Assembly (NCBI RefSeq): GCF_004216715.1
Contig: NZ_SGXG01000001.1
Coordinates: 4,468,501 to 4,532,500, forward strand
Source: Cecembia calidifontis
Lineage (GTDB): Bacteria; Bacteroidota; Bacteroidia; Cytophagales; Cyclobacteriaceae
DNA length: 64,000 nt
Direction of reading: 5' to 3'
Under the pieces are notes generated by a model. That model ran no database searches. It was given only the letters and a program-made list of their open reading frames with translations, and was not told the DNA's origin. Every line of letters starts with the position of its first letter. Positions within the stretch are counted from its first letter, which is position 1. Of the stretch, positions 26,561 through 35,195 are shown one piece after another. The position numbers and the translations under genes are program-made.

Positions 26561-27376
26561 ATGTTACAGAGATTCTTATTTCTTGCACTGGGTATTTTAG
26601 TTCTCGTTAGTTGTAATACGGACATAGATAAAAACATCACCACAGATTTACAGGTTGAAGGAAAAGAGATCTTCCATATCAATTTGGGTTTGGAGGACGC
26701 CTATTATTTCGCTTTTCAGTCATTGGATTTTTACAGAACAGTCATTCCCGACTCCTTACCCAGCTGTCCCACCGTCACCATCAATGAGGCGGAAAGAAAA
26801 GTAACCCTAACCTTTGATAAATCCGCCAATTGCACTTCGGGCAAAAAACTACAAAGGTCTGGAAAAATCCATTTGCAATACCTGAATGCAAATGCCCTGG
26901 AATCCATTACCCGATTGGAATATGAAGATTATGAGGTCAGAAAAATCAAAATAGAAGGGCGAAGGGATTTTAAACAAGTCAGAAGTTTGACCAACCCCAA
27001 TAGGAGAACTGAAGAGTTTGAAGACCTCTTATTCATCGATGAGTTTGAATCTTCTAGCAGGCTCAGGGGCAACTATGAATTTCAATTGACCTTTCTGAAC
27101 GGAAGGCTCTCAGGCTTTGAAAGCTTTGGCAGTCTGGAAGGAAGGAACATCACAGGAAGGCCGATCACCATGGACCCATTGGCGAATAAAAGGTATTTGG
27201 TGGAATGTATTAGTGGAGGAATGGTAATGCCAATTCAAGGAAGTGAAAGGTGGCAGATTTTCAGAAATGCCACATCTTCCACTAACCATACCCTGCTTTA
27301 TGAAAATGAGTCCGGCTGTGAAATCAAGGCCAGAGTAAACCTTTTTGATGGCAGGGTCCTGATATTTGAACTATAA
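26561..27376 (+). CDS. Hypothetical lipoprotein
   Basis: A 271-residue predicted lipoprotein of unknown function. The N-terminus has a hydrophobic segment ending LVLVSCNTD, a lipobox with Cys at about residue 18, so it should be anchored to a membrane facing the periplasm or cell surface. The rest is predicted mostly beta strand, with GSLEGRNITGRPITMDPLANKRYLVECISGG near the end. Four cysteines (Cys72, Cys85 and two C-terminal) could form disulfides. ATG 26561 is chosen over the upstream TTG. Its stop is 19 bp before the aminopeptidase start, so it probably opens a three-gene transcript. Confidence 0.68.
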   Translation: MLQRFLFLALGILVLVSCNTDIDKNITTDLQVEGKEIFHINLGLEDAYYFAFQSLDFYRTVIPDSLPSCPTVTINEAERKVTLTFDKSANCTSGKKLQRSGKIHLQYLNANALESITRLEYEDYEVRKIKIEGRRDFKQVRSLTNPNRRTEEFEDLLFIDEFESSSRLRGNYEFQLTFLNGRLSGFESFGSLEGRNITGRPITMDPLANKRYLVECISGGMVMPIQGSERWQIFRNATSSTNHTLLYENESGCEIKARVNLFDGRVLIFEL

Positions 27377-27395
27377 ATAAAAAATCTTTTAATTT

Positions 27396-28826
27396 ATGAA
27401 AACCCAACAACTTGTAGACCTGAGTTCTTTTAAAGGAACCATCATATTGCCCTTTTTTGAAAATGAAAACGCCATACAATCTAGATCAGAGTTCCAAAAT
27501 ATCCAGGTATCCAAGACTATTTTTAGTGGGAAAAAAGATTCCCAATACCTTGTAGCTGACTCAGAAAATGGAAATATTTTCATTTTTCTTGGCTTAGGAA
27601 AAAATCCCACATACAAAGAAATTAAGACTGCATTCCGAAGATTGACAGCCAAACAAGCTGACTTTTTCAAGGAAAACGTACTGCTGCATATTGCCGAGGA
27701 CATGGATGAGCAGATGCTCGAAGCTGCAGTTTCAGGATTGCTCCTTGGCACCTATAGATTGGGCCATTACAAAAGTTCATCTGACAAGAAAGTAGATTGG
27801 GCGAAGGTTACACTGTCCATTTTCACCAACCTTACCAATGCTGAAAAAATCATCGCAAAGGCACAAAAAATTGCGGGAGCTCAATTGGAAACCTTCCATT
27901 TGGTGGATTTGCCTCCCAATAAAATCACACCAATATTTCTTGCCGAATGGGCTGAAAATGCCGGGAAGCAATATGGCTTTAAAACCAAGGTTTTTGACAG
28001 GAAAAAAGCCGAAAAAGAAAACCTGCATGCTTTTCTGGCAGTAGGTCAGGGAAGCCAGAGAGAGCCCCAGTTTATCATCATGGAATATAGGCCCAAGCAG
28101 GCCAAAACACATGTTGGCCTAGTGGGTAAAGGAGTAACTTTTGACACCGGGGGGCTCAACATCAAAACGCAGGGAATGGTGCACATGAAATGCGATATGG
28201 GCGGGGCTGCCACTGTTCTTGGCGCCATGCAGCTGATCGCAGACCTCGAAATGCCTGTACAGGTTACGGCCATCGTTCCCTGTGTGGAAAATGCCATAGA
28301 CAATCAGGCTTATTTACCTTCAGGTGTCATAAATAGCTACAGTGGTAAGACCATTGAGGTGATAGACACAGATGCAGAAGGAAGACTGATTTTGGCTGAT
28401 GCCCTCACTTACCTGGTCAAAAATTACCAAACCGATACCCTCATTGATTTTGCTACCCTTACCGGCAGCGCGGTAGGAACTTTTGGTTACGAATGTGCGG
28501 CACTGTTTTCAAAAAATGAAACCCTTCTAAAACAGATTCAGGAAAGCGGTGAAAAAGTTGGGGAGCGGGTTTGGCCACTTCCCATGTGGGATGTGTACCA
28601 ATCGGAAATGGACAGCGAAATTGCCGATATCAAAAATTACCATGGCAAGCCTCATGCGGGTGCCATCACAGCAGCGAAATTTTTGGAATTTTTCACCGAA
28701 AACCATCCTTCCTGGGCCCATATCGATATTGCGGGAACTGCCTTTGGGGATTCGGAATTTGCAAAAACCAAGCATGCTACTGCCTTTGGTGTACATTTAT
28801 TGCTTAAATTCATGGAAAATCTTTAA
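27396..28826 (+). CDS. pepA: M17 leucyl aminopeptidase family protein
   Basis: A 476-residue cytoplasmic aminopeptidase that removes N-terminal residues from peptides using two metal ions. The N-terminal domain (1 to about 165) is variable. The catalytic domain has the Lys motif LVGKGVTFDTGGLNIK, the metal-binding KCDMGGAA block and the family signature DTDAEGRLILADAL (about 328-341). The bicarbonate-binding Arg is in this signature. The length is typical (about 480). It is followed after 3 bp by an ATP-grasp gene and preceded by a lipoprotein gene. The symbol reflects family membership only. Confidence 0.9.
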   Translation: MKTQQLVDLSSFKGTIILPFFENENAIQSRSEFQNIQVSKTIFSGKKDSQYLVADSENGNIFIFLGLGKNPTYKEIKTAFRRLTAKQADFFKENVLLHIAEDMDEQMLEAAVSGLLLGTYRLGHYKSSSDKKVDWAKVTLSIFTNLTNAEKIIAKAQKIAGAQLETFHLVDLPPNKITPIFLAEWAENAGKQYGFKTKVFDRKKAEKENLHAFLAVGQGSQREPQFIIMEYRPKQAKTHVGLVGKGVTFDTGGLNIKTQGMVHMKCDMGGAATVLGAMQLIADLEMPVQVTAIVPCVENAIDNQAYLPSGVINSYSGKTIEVIDTDAEGRLILADALTYLVKNYQTDTLIDFATLTGSAVGTFGYECAALFSKNETLLKQIQESGEKVGERVWPLPMWDVYQSEMDSEIADIKNYHGKPHAGAITAAKFLEFFTENHPSWAHIDIAGTAFGDSEFAKTKHATAFGVHLLLKFMENL

Positions 28827-28829
28827 GCT

Positions 28830-30047
28830 ATGAGCGATTCACATAAGACCTTTTTGTGCATTTCCAATTATTTTAAGGGAAGTGCTTTCCTGATTGCGCT
28901 TAAAAAAGCAGGTAATACCGTTTTTTTGGTCACATCCGAAAAACTCAGAGAGAGCAATTGGCCCCATGAATACCTGGATGAAATTTATTACATGCCGGGT
29001 CAGGACCTGGACTGGGACATGGAAAAATTACTCGCGGGTGTAGCAGGTATTATGAAGCACACCAAAATCGATGCTATTGTAGCATTGGACGATTATGACG
29101 TGGAAAAAGCTACTTTTCTAAGAGAACACCTCAGGATTCCAGGAATGGGGCAGACTACGGGCAGGTATTTCAGAGACAAATTGGCCATGCGCATGCGTGC
29201 CCATGAAGCAGGTGTTTTGGTTCCTCCTTTTTCAGCCTTGTTCAATGATGAAGATATCAACCGGTTTGCTGATACGGTTCCTGCCCCCTGGGTATTGAAA
29301 CCCCGTTCTGAAGCCTCTGCCCATGGCATCATCAAAGTACATGACAAAGACAGCCTTTGGCAAAACATTCATGAATTGGGGGACAACAGGATCAGGTACC
29401 TCGTGGAGCAATTCAAACCGGGCGATGTATACCATGCCGACAGCTTAAACCTGGATGGAAAGACCCTTTTTTGTACAGTTTCCCGATACTTAGCTACCCC
29501 CATGGAAATCTCACAGGGGGGTGGTATTTTCCGAAGCGCCAATATTCCATATGGTTCAGAAGATGACAAAGCCATCCAAGAAGCCAATAAAAAAGTAATG
29601 AAAGCCTTCGGAATGAAAAATGGAGCTGCCCATACCGAATTCATCAAAGGCAAAGAAGATGGGAAAGTTTATTTTTTGGAAACCTCATCACGGGTAGGCG
29701 GGGCTCATCTGGCGGAAATGGTCGAAGGAGCCACTGGCATCAACCTTTGGGCCGAGTGGGCCAATATTGAAGATGCAATCTCAAAAGGCAAATCTTACAA
29801 ACTGCCAAAAGTATCCAAAGGCTATGCCGGCATAGTGCTTACCCTCTCTAAATACGAACACCCTGACCTCTCTTCATTTGATGATCCTGAAGTGTGTTTC
29901 CGTGTACCTTTGGAATACCACGCCGGTCTGATTGTCAAATCCAAAAGCAAAGAAAAGGTAATGGAACTTCTGGATGATTATGCCGCAAGGTTAAGTGATG
30001 GTTTTTCTACTGTTGCAGAACAGGAAAAAGTCAAGAAATTTCATTGA
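28830..30047 (+). CDS. ATP-grasp domain protein
   Basis: A 405-residue ATP-grasp enzyme, a family that joins a carboxylate to an amine or thiol through an acyl-phosphate. The pre-ATP-grasp domain is at 1 to about 105, the ATP-binding lobe at about 106-190 with PWVLKPRSEASAHGIIKV (phosphate-loop lysine), and the metal site in the C-terminal lobe with AAHTEFIKG and VYFLETSSRVGGAHLAEM (Glu..Asn/Ser). No partner domain reveals the substrate. The 3-bp spacing to the aminopeptidase gene suggests linked peptide or amino-acid chemistry (inference). A terminator follows. Confidence 0.85.
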   Translation: MSDSHKTFLCISNYFKGSAFLIALKKAGNTVFLVTSEKLRESNWPHEYLDEIYYMPGQDLDWDMEKLLAGVAGIMKHTKIDAIVALDDYDVEKATFLREHLRIPGMGQTTGRYFRDKLAMRMRAHEAGVLVPPFSALFNDEDINRFADTVPAPWVLKPRSEASAHGIIKVHDKDSLWQNIHELGDNRIRYLVEQFKPGDVYHADSLNLDGKTLFCTVSRYLATPMEISQGGGIFRSANIPYGSEDDKAIQEANKKVMKAFGMKNGAAHTEFIKGKEDGKVYFLETSSRVGGAHLAEMVEGATGINLWAEWANIEDAISKGKSYKLPKVSKGYAGIVLTLSKYEHPDLSSFDDPEVCFRVPLEYHAGLIVKSKSKEKVMELLDDYAARLSDGFSTVAEQEKVKKFH

Positions 30048-30058
30048 AATGGATCAGA

Positions 30059-30090
30059 AAGGGATGTTTATTCATCCCTTATTTGTTTTT
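30059..30090 (+). terminator. Terminator after the ATP-grasp gene
   Basis: AAGGGATG (30059-30066) pairs with CATCCCTT (30073-30080), followed by a T-rich stretch, 12 bp past the stop. Confidence 0.8.
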
Positions 30091-30171
30091 ACCCCTGATA
30101 TTTACCGTTCGCAAATTTTAGGTTTTTCAAGAGGATTTAATGGATAGTTTTACCATGAATCCAGTTAAAAA

Positions 30172-31032
30172 ATGAGAAAAATATTACTTTCAATCCTTCT
30201 AATTGGCTTGACCTTTCAGTCCATAGCACAAGTAGATACCCTGGAAGTTCTCAGCAGTGCCATGCAAAAAACGATTAAAGCTGCCATTGTTAAACCTTCC
30301 ACTTATTCCTCTTCCCAAAATCAGCAATTCCCCACAGTTTATTTGCTCCATGGAGGTTCCGGTAGCTTTTCCGACTGGCACCGGAAAGTGACCCAGGAAA
30401 ATCTATTAATCGATCTTGCCAACCAATACCAGGTATTGATCATCACTCCTGGGGTGGGCCCTTCCTCTTACTATTATGACAGCCCAACGATGGATACAGT
30501 AAAGTATGAGACCTATTTTATCCAAGAGCTTATTCCTTTTATTGACCAAAACTACAGGACCATCAACAAAAGGGAAGCCAGGGCCATTACTGGCCTTTCT
30601 ATGGGAGGGCATGGGGCCATGATGCTCAGTGCTAAAAATCCAGAACTCTTCATTGCTGCCGGAAGCATGAGCGGGGTAATGAATATTGATACGGATTTAT
30701 GGATACATAGCCCGGAATTTAAACAAAGCAGAAAAGAAATGCAGAAAGCCATGTTGGGCGATATACAATATAAAGCTCCTTTCAGTGAATATACCGCAGT
30801 AGGCTTGGTGGACAGGATGAAAGAAAATGGGATTGCACTTTTGATTGATTGCGGGGTGGATGATTTTCTGATCAATACCAATAGGCAAATCCACCAACTC
30901 TTACTGGAAAATAGCACGCCCCATGAATACACCGAAAGACCTGGAGCCCATACCTGGGAATATTGGACAGAGGCTTTGCCTTTCCACATGCTGTTTATTG
31001 ATAAAGTATTCAAAAAGCATGGAACCAAGTGA
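30172..31032 (+). CDS. Secreted alpha/beta-hydrolase esterase (PF00756 type)
   Basis: A 286-residue exported serine esterase of the EstA/esterase D-like family. A signal peptide (1-19, ILLSILLIGLTFQSIAQ) is followed by the hydrolase core. An oxyanion YLLHGGSG block lies near 59-66, the nucleophile elbow GLSMGGHGAM near 143-152, an acidic residue in LLIDCGVDDFL and the catalytic His in PGAHTWEYW near 264. The family includes acetyl-xylan and feruloyl esterases and mycolyltransferase relatives, so the substrate is open. The gene ends 47 bp before the penicillin-acylase start and the two probably share a transcript. Confidence 0.85.
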   Translation: MRKILLSILLIGLTFQSIAQVDTLEVLSSAMQKTIKAAIVKPSTYSSSQNQQFPTVYLLHGGSGSFSDWHRKVTQENLLIDLANQYQVLIITPGVGPSSYYYDSPTMDTVKYETYFIQELIPFIDQNYRTINKREARAITGLSMGGHGAMMLSAKNPELFIAAGSMSGVMNIDTDLWIHSPEFKQSRKEMQKAMLGDIQYKAPFSEYTAVGLVDRMKENGIALLIDCGVDDFLINTNRQIHQLLLENSTPHEYTERPGAHTWEYWTEALPFHMLFIDKVFKKHGTK

Positions 31033-31079
31033 CAGCATTTAATCTCCTTCATTTAGACTTAGCATCATTTAACCCATTT

Positions 31080-33254
31080 ATGACCAAAAAATCCACATTA
31101 TTTTGTTTTTTGATCCTTTTGTGGTCCTTTGCCACAGCCCAAAATGACCTGCAGAGATGGCAAAATAGGGCTAACCAAACCGAAATCATAAGAGACGAAT
31201 GGGGTATTCCCCATATTTATGGAAAAACAGATGCAGATGCAGTTTTTGGCATGATCTACGCCCAATGTGAGGATGATTTCAACCGGGTGGAAGTAAATTA
31301 CATCAACGCCATGGGGAGGATGGCAGAGGTGGAAGGCATCTCACAGCTCTACTCCGATTTCCGCATGAAGCTTTACATTGATGAAGAAATCGTCAAAAAG
31401 GAATACGCAGGCTCCCCTAAATGGCTGAAGGACCTGATGGATGCTTGGGCGGATGGCATCAATTATTTCCTCCACACCCACCCGGAAGTTAAACCCAAGC
31501 TGATCACCAAATTTGAACCCTGGATGGCCCTGACCTTCAGTGAGGGGAGTATCGGAGGTGACATTGAAACCATTTCGGTCAACCAGCTCAAAGCATTTTA
31601 TGACAAGGATTTCCATGCCAATCTGGTGCTACAGGAAAGAGATTGGATGGAAGAACCCAGAGGCTCTAATGGTTTTGCCATTTCCCCGAAACTGAGCAAA
31701 TCGGGGAATGCCCTTTTGCTGATCAATCCCCACACATCCTTCTATTTCAGGCCTGAAGTGCATATGGTCAGTGAAGAAGGACTGAATGCCTATGGTGCTG
31801 TGACCTGGGGACAGTTTTTTATCTACCAGGGATTCAATGAATTCAATGGCTGGATGCACACCTCCAGCCGGGCAGATGCCATCGACCATTTTGCCCTGAG
31901 GGTTGAAAAAAAGAACGGAAAATACCATTACCTCTTTGGTGAAGAATGGAAACCTTTAACCGAGAAGAACATCCTTTTGAAATATAAAGAAGGGGATGAA
32001 ATATTGGAAAGGGAAATTACTGCTTATTACAGCCATCATGGCCCTGTCATCAGGGAAGAGGATGGCAAATGGATTGCCATTTCCCTGATGGTAGAGAGGG
32101 TAAAGGCCTTGACCCAATCCTACAGCAGGACAAAAACCAAAAACCATCAGGAGTTCAAAGCCACCATGGAACTGAAAACCAATTCTTCCAACAATACAGT
32201 TTATGCAGACCGTGACGGGAATATTGTGTACTACCATGGCAACTTTATCCCCATTAGGGACCCTCAATTTGATTGGAGAAATGTAGTGGATGGCAGTAAT
32301 CCCGCTACAGACTGGAAAGGGCTCCACGAAGTGGAAGAAATGATCTATATAGAGAATCCTGAAAATGGATGGATACAAAATTGTAATTCCACCCCTTTTA
32401 CGGCAGCAGGCCCTTATAGTCCCAAAAAAGAAGATTATCCTCCTTACATGGCCTGGGACCTTGAAAATGCCAGAGGACTCAATGCTGTAAGGGTACTGAC
32501 AGGTCAAAAGGATTTCACCTTGGAATCTTTGATCGCAACTGCCTACGAACCCACCTTGATGGCCTTTGAACCATTGATCCCGGCCTTGCAGAAGGCTTAT
32601 AATGCCCTGCCGGATAGCCACCCTAAAAAAGAGCGCTTAAAAGAGCCTATGAAGGCGCTTGCCAACTGGGACCTTAAAACGGGAGTAAATTCAGTAGGAA
32701 CGAGCTTGGCTGTCTTATGGGGAGGACAATTAATGGCGGATGCGAGAGATTTGGACAGGCCCTGGGATGTCTACATTTTTGATTTTCTTGCCCAAGAAAC
32801 CACAGACGGGATGAAACTGGAAGCCTTTGAAAAAGCGATCAACAAACTGAATGAGGATTTTGGGACTTGGAACACCCCTTGGGGAGACATCAACCGCTTC
32901 CAGAGGGTCACCAATGAAATCCAGGGGAAATTCTTTGACGAATTGCCCAGTCTGCCCATTGGATACAATTCCTCCCTTTGGGGATCTTTGGCGGCTTATG
33001 GCAGCAGGGCTTACCCCAATACCAAAAAATGGTATGGAAATGTGGGCAACAGTTTTGTGGCCGTAGTGGAGTTTGGGGAAAAAGTCAAAGCGAAGAGTAT
33101 CTTGGCCGGGGGGCAGAGCGGCAATCCATTCTCCCCGCATTTTGTGGACCAGGCAGAAAAATATGCCAAAGGCGAGTTTAAAGACGTTCATTACTACAAG
33201 GAAGAAGTATTGAAAAACGCAAGAGCAAAATATAAACCGGGAGAGAGGAATTGA
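31080..33254 (+). CDS. Penicillin acylase family amidohydrolase (Ntn hydrolase)
   Basis: A 724-residue periplasmic N-terminal-nucleophile hydrolase, made as a precursor and self-cleaved into alpha and beta chains. It has a signal peptide (FCFLILLWSFATAQ), the alpha-chain start (TEIIRDEWGIPHIYG) and the autocleavage site in PRGSNGFAIS, where the Ser becomes the beta-chain nucleophile near residue 199. Conserved Asn and oxyanion regions follow (MHTSSRADAIDHFAL). Relatives cleave acyl-homoserine lactones, penicillins or other N-acyl amides, and the substrate cannot be told. ATG 31080 gives a clean signal peptide and is preferred over a start 51 bp upstream. The IS copy inserted 81 bp downstream left it intact. 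Confidence 0.87.
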   Translation: MTKKSTLFCFLILLWSFATAQNDLQRWQNRANQTEIIRDEWGIPHIYGKTDADAVFGMIYAQCEDDFNRVEVNYINAMGRMAEVEGISQLYSDFRMKLYIDEEIVKKEYAGSPKWLKDLMDAWADGINYFLHTHPEVKPKLITKFEPWMALTFSEGSIGGDIETISVNQLKAFYDKDFHANLVLQERDWMEEPRGSNGFAISPKLSKSGNALLLINPHTSFYFRPEVHMVSEEGLNAYGAVTWGQFFIYQGFNEFNGWMHTSSRADAIDHFALRVEKKNGKYHYLFGEEWKPLTEKNILLKYKEGDEILEREITAYYSHHGPVIREEDGKWIAISLMVERVKALTQSYSRTKTKNHQEFKATMELKTNSSNNTVYADRDGNIVYYHGNFIPIRDPQFDWRNVVDGSNPATDWKGLHEVEEMIYIENPENGWIQNCNSTPFTAAGPYSPKKEDYPPYMAWDLENARGLNAVRVLTGQKDFTLESLIATAYEPTLMAFEPLIPALQKAYNALPDSHPKKERLKEPMKALANWDLKTGVNSVGTSLAVLWGGQLMADARDLDRPWDVYIFDFLAQETTDGMKLEAFEKAINKLNEDFGTWNTPWGDINRFQRVTNEIQGKFFDELPSLPIGYNSSLWGSLAAYGSRAYPNTKKWYGNVGNSFVAVVEFGEKVKAKSILAGGQSGNPFSPHFVDQAEKYAKGEFKDVHYYKEEVLKNARAKYKPGERN

Positions 33255-33335
33255 TACCTAAAAAATCAACCCCGGATAAAACATTTGATCGTTGATTGAA
33301 AGCTATTTCTTGATATGGGGAGATGGAATGAAATC

Positions 33336-35000
33336 CCTAAAATCCGCAGGATTTTAGTTTGGAGATTTGAATCTGCTTGTTTGTGTTCATTTTTGGTCTA
33401 GTTCGGGAATTTCTTCCCTTTGATTGAAGAGTGTTCATAGTTTTGAGACAATGGATTTTAGGTTTGAGGATAAAATGGACGGTTTTTTTCCTCAATTTTA
33501 ATGGAAAAGGCATACCTCTTCCCTGTAAATCTTTATTTTTTGAGCTCCTGAGGGGTTTTTATCTGAATTTAGTTCAAAATCGGCTTGTAATCCTTACTCG
33601 TGAACAGTTTGAGCACTTCTCTTCTTCCCGTTCTTATCCACTTGGCTGAAACAGTGATAAATCTGAAGATAAACTTCTTGAGCCTGTCGGTAGGCTTAAG
33701 CCAATCAACTTTTCTGGAATACTCTCCAATGATATAGGTGTAAAAATTGGCATACATAGCCGTCATAAGCATAAAGGAGGTATTCTCTGCAAGGAACGAA
33801 CAGGGCAACTTAGACCAGCCAAAGTCATTGTTGAGTACATCAAACAAGCGTTCGCTTGCACCCCGGGCGTTATAAAACCTTACAACAGCTTCATTGGACG
33901 ATGTATGTTCATTGGTCAGAATAGCCCTGTAAGTAAATGCATCTCCACTAAACACATCTGCCTGCCCGTCTTTACGCCTGATTCTGGTAATGACCAGCCT
34001 GTAAGACCTGTCTTTACCGAAAGGTTTGTAGTCGGATAGGTCAGTAACTTCCATTTCCTGTACACCCAAACGTATTTTCTGCCACTTCTCAGGGGCTATA
34101 CTTCCAAGGATATTATCCAGTTTGGCACATCTGTTTGCCCGTATATAAAAGCTTTCGGTATGTGCTTCCAGTGTGCGGAGAACTTCTTCCTGATAGGATG
34201 CTGAATCGGCTCTGAACCTTCCGATACGGATATTTTCATTGGTAAGCTGCCCAAACATGCGTGTAAGTGTATCAGCCTGCAAATATTTGGCCTGACTGTT
34301 GCCATTTCTGCCCTCTACGTACACAGGAATGGCCTGTGAAAATTCAGGATGTGCTATGGAAGCTACACCTGGCTGATATCCATAGACGTGTTTATATGTC
34401 TTTTTTGAATCGTACTTTTCAGTTGGAATGACGGTGTTGTCATAATCGAGGTCGTAAGCAACACCTGACTTGAGTAATCCGGTCTTACAAGCTGATTTTA
34501 ACAACAAGCTGTTGAGTTTTCCATTGATATTAAATTCATGGCTTACTCCACTGGACGGATTTATAAAGAGTTCTGTATCAACAGCAAGCTCTTTGATACC
34601 TCTCAGAATTGTATCGGCACTGCATACTGAAAATGAAGGGACCTGTTCAAGTGCGTCTCTCAAGTGAACATTGATATCTTCAGTACAGTCGCCACCATTA
34701 AAGAAAATAGCCATATGATTGGCGAAAATGTCACTGTATGAAAACCCTCCCCTTAAGGCTCTAACCCCCAATTGATTATCAATGAGTTCTGGGAGACCAG
34801 AATTTTTGAAAGAGTTAAAAACAAAATTAAAACCTCCGAAAGGTGTGATTTTTTCTGTCGAATTCGTAATTTTCATACCGCTTATCAAGGATGTGTGGTA
34901 ACACCTAAATAAGTGAAAAAAAAACGAGCCGGAAAAGCCTGAATTGAATAAATTCAGCCACTTTTTCGGCTTTTTTTAAATCCGCCCTGCGGATTTAAGG
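33336..35000 (-). mobile_element. Complete IS1380-type insertion sequence, copy 2
   Basis: A 1665-bp element with ends CCTAAAATCCGC and CCTTAAATCCGC as inverted repeats. It is flanked by a 5-bp target duplication AAATC (33331-33335 and 35001-35005). Each end is itself a short palindrome. A strong internal hairpin plus T run (34918-34973 region) lies upstream of the transposase and should block read-through transcription. It is identical in protein to copy 3 and one base longer, because of one extra A in a homopolymer. Confidence 0.95.
33569..34876 (-). CDS. IS1380-family DDE transposase
   Basis: A 435-residue transposase (Transposase DDE group 1 type), identical to the one at 50829-52136. 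ATG 34876 (MKITNSTEKI) is taken as the start; the frame is open four codons further upstream only in this copy. Visible family features include VAYDLDYDNTVIP (first Asp), RFRADSASYQEEV (second Asp) and a C-terminal VVRFYNARGASERLFDVLNNDFGW (Glu). The gene is intact, so the element is probably mobile. Confidence 0.95.
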   Translation of the reverse strand: MKITNSTEKITPFGGFNFVFNSFKNSGLPELIDNQLGVRALRGGFSYSDIFANHMAIFFNGGDCTEDINVHLRDALEQVPSFSVCSADTILRGIKELAVDTELFINPSSGVSHEFNINGKLNSLLLKSACKTGLLKSGVAYDLDYDNTVIPTEKYDSKKTYKHVYGYQPGVASIAHPEFSQAIPVYVEGRNGNSQAKYLQADTLTRMFGQLTNENIRIGRFRADSASYQEEVLRTLEAHTESFYIRANRCAKLDNILGSIAPEKWQKIRLGVQEMEVTDLSDYKPFGKDRSYRLVITRIRRKDGQADVFSGDAFTYRAILTNEHTSSNEAVVRFYNARGASERLFDVLNNDFGWSKLPCSFLAENTSFMLMTAMYANFYTYIIGEYSRKVDWLKPTDRLKKFIFRFITVSAKWIRTGRREVLKLFTSKDYKPILN

Positions 35001-35104
35001 AAATCAGTAAAAAGTAGCTTGAAGGTACAGATTATAATGGTTTAGACCTCCTCTTAATTCAGACGGATGCGATGCAGTTTTCGGATGGAACTTCATCGAG
35101 AAAA

Positions 35105-35136
35105 AAAAGGGCGATAAAAGATTTCGCCCTTTTTTT
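35105..35136 (+). terminator. Hairpin with T run downstream of the IS insertion
   Basis: AAAGGGCGA pairs with TCGCCCTTT around a 9-base loop, followed by further T. Before the IS inserted, this lay about 190 bp past the penicillin-acylase stop and probably ended that transcript. Confidence 0.75.
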
Positions 35137-35195
35137 CATAAATTGTATAGCCTATTGTTTTTTAATAACTTAGGCTATCAGATTAACCATGGATC

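Noticed and set aside
35006..35104. Possible riboswitch between the IS copy and the gene at 35196
   Set aside because: No known aptamer core could be recognised. The only structure is the terminator hairpin at 35105-35136, which fits the old end of the penicillin-acylase transcript.
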